This document shows positions 62,783 to 64,000 of a stretch of DNA of 64,000 nt, in pieces. Each line of letters starts with the position of its first letter. Positions within the stretch are counted from its first letter, which is position 1. Origin of the DNA: Acidobacteriota bacterium (GTDB taxonomy: Bacteria > Acidobacteriota > Terriglobia > Versatilivoradales > Versatilivoraceae); NCBI GenBank assembly GCA_022826755.1, contig JAJDUG010000064.1, forward strand, positions 1 through 64,000, given 5' to 3'. The notes under the pieces are model-generated. The model had not been told where the DNA came from. It was given only the letters and a program-made list of their open reading frames with translations, and did no database searches. Made by a program: the position numbers and the translations under genes.

Positions 62783-63520
62783 ATGCCGGCCCGTAGATTT
62801 GTTCTGGACACCCCCCCCAGCGGAACCCTCGCAGTGCTGGAAAAACGCGAGGCTCACCACCTGATTCATGTCCTGCGGGCGGAGGTCGGCACAGAAGTGG
62901 AACTCATCGATGGCCGGGGGCGTTTGTGGTCAGCCCGAGTCGGGCAAATATCGGGAAACCGGGTCCACTTGGTGGAAGTCTCTCAGCTCGCGGAGACCGT
63001 CGACCCGAAAGTAAGGCTGACGCTGGTCCAGGCTCTATGCAAATCCGATCGGTTGACCTGGATTCTGCAGAAGGCCACCGAACTCGAGGTTTCCGAGATC
63101 TACCTGGTTCAAGGTCGCCGCTCGGTGGTCAGGATCTCCCAAGACCGGAGCCGGGCCAAACTGGAACGGTGGAGGACCATCCTCGTCAACGCGGCCAAGC
63201 AGTGCCGTCGTTCGACCATCCCGATCCTTCACCCACCCCTGGAGTGCGGGGAGGTTTGCGAAGCCGTGGGATCCGATCTGAAACTTCTCCTTCAAGCGTC
63301 TCCTCAGGCCGTGCCCCTCAAAAGACTGGTTCGAGGCAAGTTCTGGCCGTCGGTCGCCTTCGCCGTAGGTCCGGAAGGCGGATGGACCGACGGAGAATGC
63401 GAAGCCTTCCTGCGCAACGGTTTTCAAGCCGTCCAACTGGGCCGCAGCACCCTGAGAACCGAGACGGCGGCCACGGTTGCGACGGCGCTCTTGCGGTACG
63501 AGCTGTTTCCGGAAAATTGA
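62783..63520 (+). CDS. rsmE: 16S rRNA m3U1498 methyltransferase
   Basis: A 245-residue SPOUT methyltransferase. REAHHLIHVLRAEVGTEVELIDGRG forms the PUA-like N-terminus. The knot has FAVGPEGGWTDGECEAF and LGRSTLRTETAATVA. It lies 82 bp after prmA; prmA-rsmE pairing is common and the two probably share the hrcA transcript. Confidence 0.95.
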   Translation: MPARRFVLDTPPSGTLAVLEKREAHHLIHVLRAEVGTEVELIDGRGRLWSARVGQISGNRVHLVEVSQLAETVDPKVRLTLVQALCKSDRLTWILQKATELEVSEIYLVQGRRSVVRISQDRSRAKLERWRTILVNAAKQCRRSTIPILHPPLECGEVCEAVGSDLKLLLQASPQAVPLKRLVRGKFWPSVAFAVGPEGGWTDGECEAFLRNGFQAVQLGRSTLRTETAATVATALLRYELFPEN

Positions 63521-63558
63521 TTGCTTCCGCACCGGCCTTGCAATAGTATCCGCTCTTG

Positions 63559-64000
63559 ATGAAACAGAACCTTTCCCGGTTCAGCTCACCGACACTTCAC
63601 CTTGGACGCTCGAATCGGTCTCCGGCCTACTGCCCCGGGATCCTCGGGGGACTCCGCAGCCTCTGGAGGCTTTGTTCCCTGTTGCCGGCGCTGGCGGTGT
63701 GCACCCTCACGTCGACCGCACAGCAGCGTCCCTTGCAAACCGAAGACCCCACCATCCTGAAAGCGGGCCGCGCCTCCCTGGAATTCGGGTTCGATTTCCT
63801 GCAGGACGCCAAGTTTCCGGTATCCGGACTGCGAGGGGATCAGACCGGCCTGGGAGTCATGGGCCTGCATATCAGCCTGGCCGGGGTGGCGGAAGTACAG
63901 ATGGACTGGACGGCGCACAACCTTCTCTCGGTTACTGAAGCCTCGCCTGCCCCGGTGAGACCCCATTTGAGCTCCGGCGGGACCGCAACCAGCGACTACG
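63559..64000 (+). CDS. Exported protein, 3' partial, possibly beta-barrel
   Basis: The frame from ATG 63559 stays open to the window end (147 codons). A hydrophobic stretch (about residues 40-52, LCSLLPALAVCTL) precedes AQQRPLQTEDP, so the protein is probably exported. After it come alternating strands (ASLEFGFDFLQDAKFPVS, MGLHISLAGVAEVQMDW), which resemble outer-membrane barrel proteins. The start could also be further in. The family is not recognised from this fragment. Confidence 0.5.
   Translation, partial: MKQNLSRFSSPTLHLGRSNRSPAYCPGILGGLRSLWRLCSLLPALAVCTLTSTAQQRPLQTEDPTILKAGRASLEFGFDFLQDAKFPVSGLRGDQTGLGVMGLHISLAGVAEVQMDWTAHNLLSVTEASPAPVRPHLSSGGTATSDY

Overview
This is a 64 kb window of GC-rich chromosomal DNA from a Gram-negative, aerobic bacterium. 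The Gram-negative reading rests on a beta-barrel porin, lipoproteins, an HtrA protease and a Tat-exported sulfatase-like protein. The gene content fits Acidobacteriota best: a split respiratory complex I, a hem operon with a cobA-hemD fusion, a squalene-hopene-cyclase-like protein and GC-rich dispersed intergenic repeats. That placement is an inference from gene content, not a phylogeny. Almost all genes are chromosomal housekeeping or respiratory genes. The exceptions are the truncated DNA methyltransferase at the left edge, the toxin-antitoxin pair inside the hem operon, and the repeats.

Layout. 0-1.6 kb: 3' part of a DUF1156-type DNA methyltransferase. 2-5.4 kb: class II terpene cyclase and a convergent sulfatase-like lipoprotein. 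6.3-9 kb: formamidase, a small coiled-coil membrane protein, and an acyP-ispF-phhB cluster. 9.2-13.3 kb: a molybdenum hydroxylase operon (2Fe-2S, Mo, FAD and CoxG-like subunits) of the form II CO-dehydrogenase-like type. 14-15.8 kb: Fo part of ATP synthase (atpZ-I-B-E), ending in a terminator. 15.9-16.5 kb: a lipoprotein. 16.7-20.4 kb: nuoL-nuoM. 20.9-26.3 kb: an orphan dCache sensor facing a PQQ dehydrogenase, pentaheme cytochrome and porin set; the porin is preceded by a promoter, a run of hairpins and an intrinsic terminator. 26.5-33 kb: M23 peptidase, CoA-binding protein, rluB-scpB, then scpA-trpS-site-2 protease. 33.2-38.6 kb: hemX-hemA-hemC, a RelE/HigA-like toxin-antitoxin pair, and cobA-hemD. 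39.2-41.8 kb: STN-like secreted protein, smpB, a degenerate Fic protein, thpR. 42.5-44.6 kb: thioredoxin-TPR protein, EVE protein, SDR. 44.9-47.8 kb: lutABC. 47.9-54.6 kb: nuoABCDHIJKN without E, F, G, L or M. 55-58.3 kb: HtrA protease, glycine-zipper protein, lipoate ligase. 58.6-63.5 kb: hrcA-grpE-dnaJ-prmA-rsmE, then the start of an exported protein cut by the window end.

How the genes work together. Complex I and ATP synthase make the aerobic energy backbone. The molybdenum hydroxylase, the LutABC lactate oxidation proteins and the PQQ dehydrogenase with its cytochrome are side entries of electrons. The hem operon supplies heme and siroheme precursors to the cytochromes.

Intergenic space is unusual. 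At least four families of dispersed repeats fill nearly every gap over 300 bp. One of them (family A) consists of two inverted REP-like hairpins about 200 bp apart, in five copies. No tRNA, rRNA, CRISPR array or intact transposase was seen.
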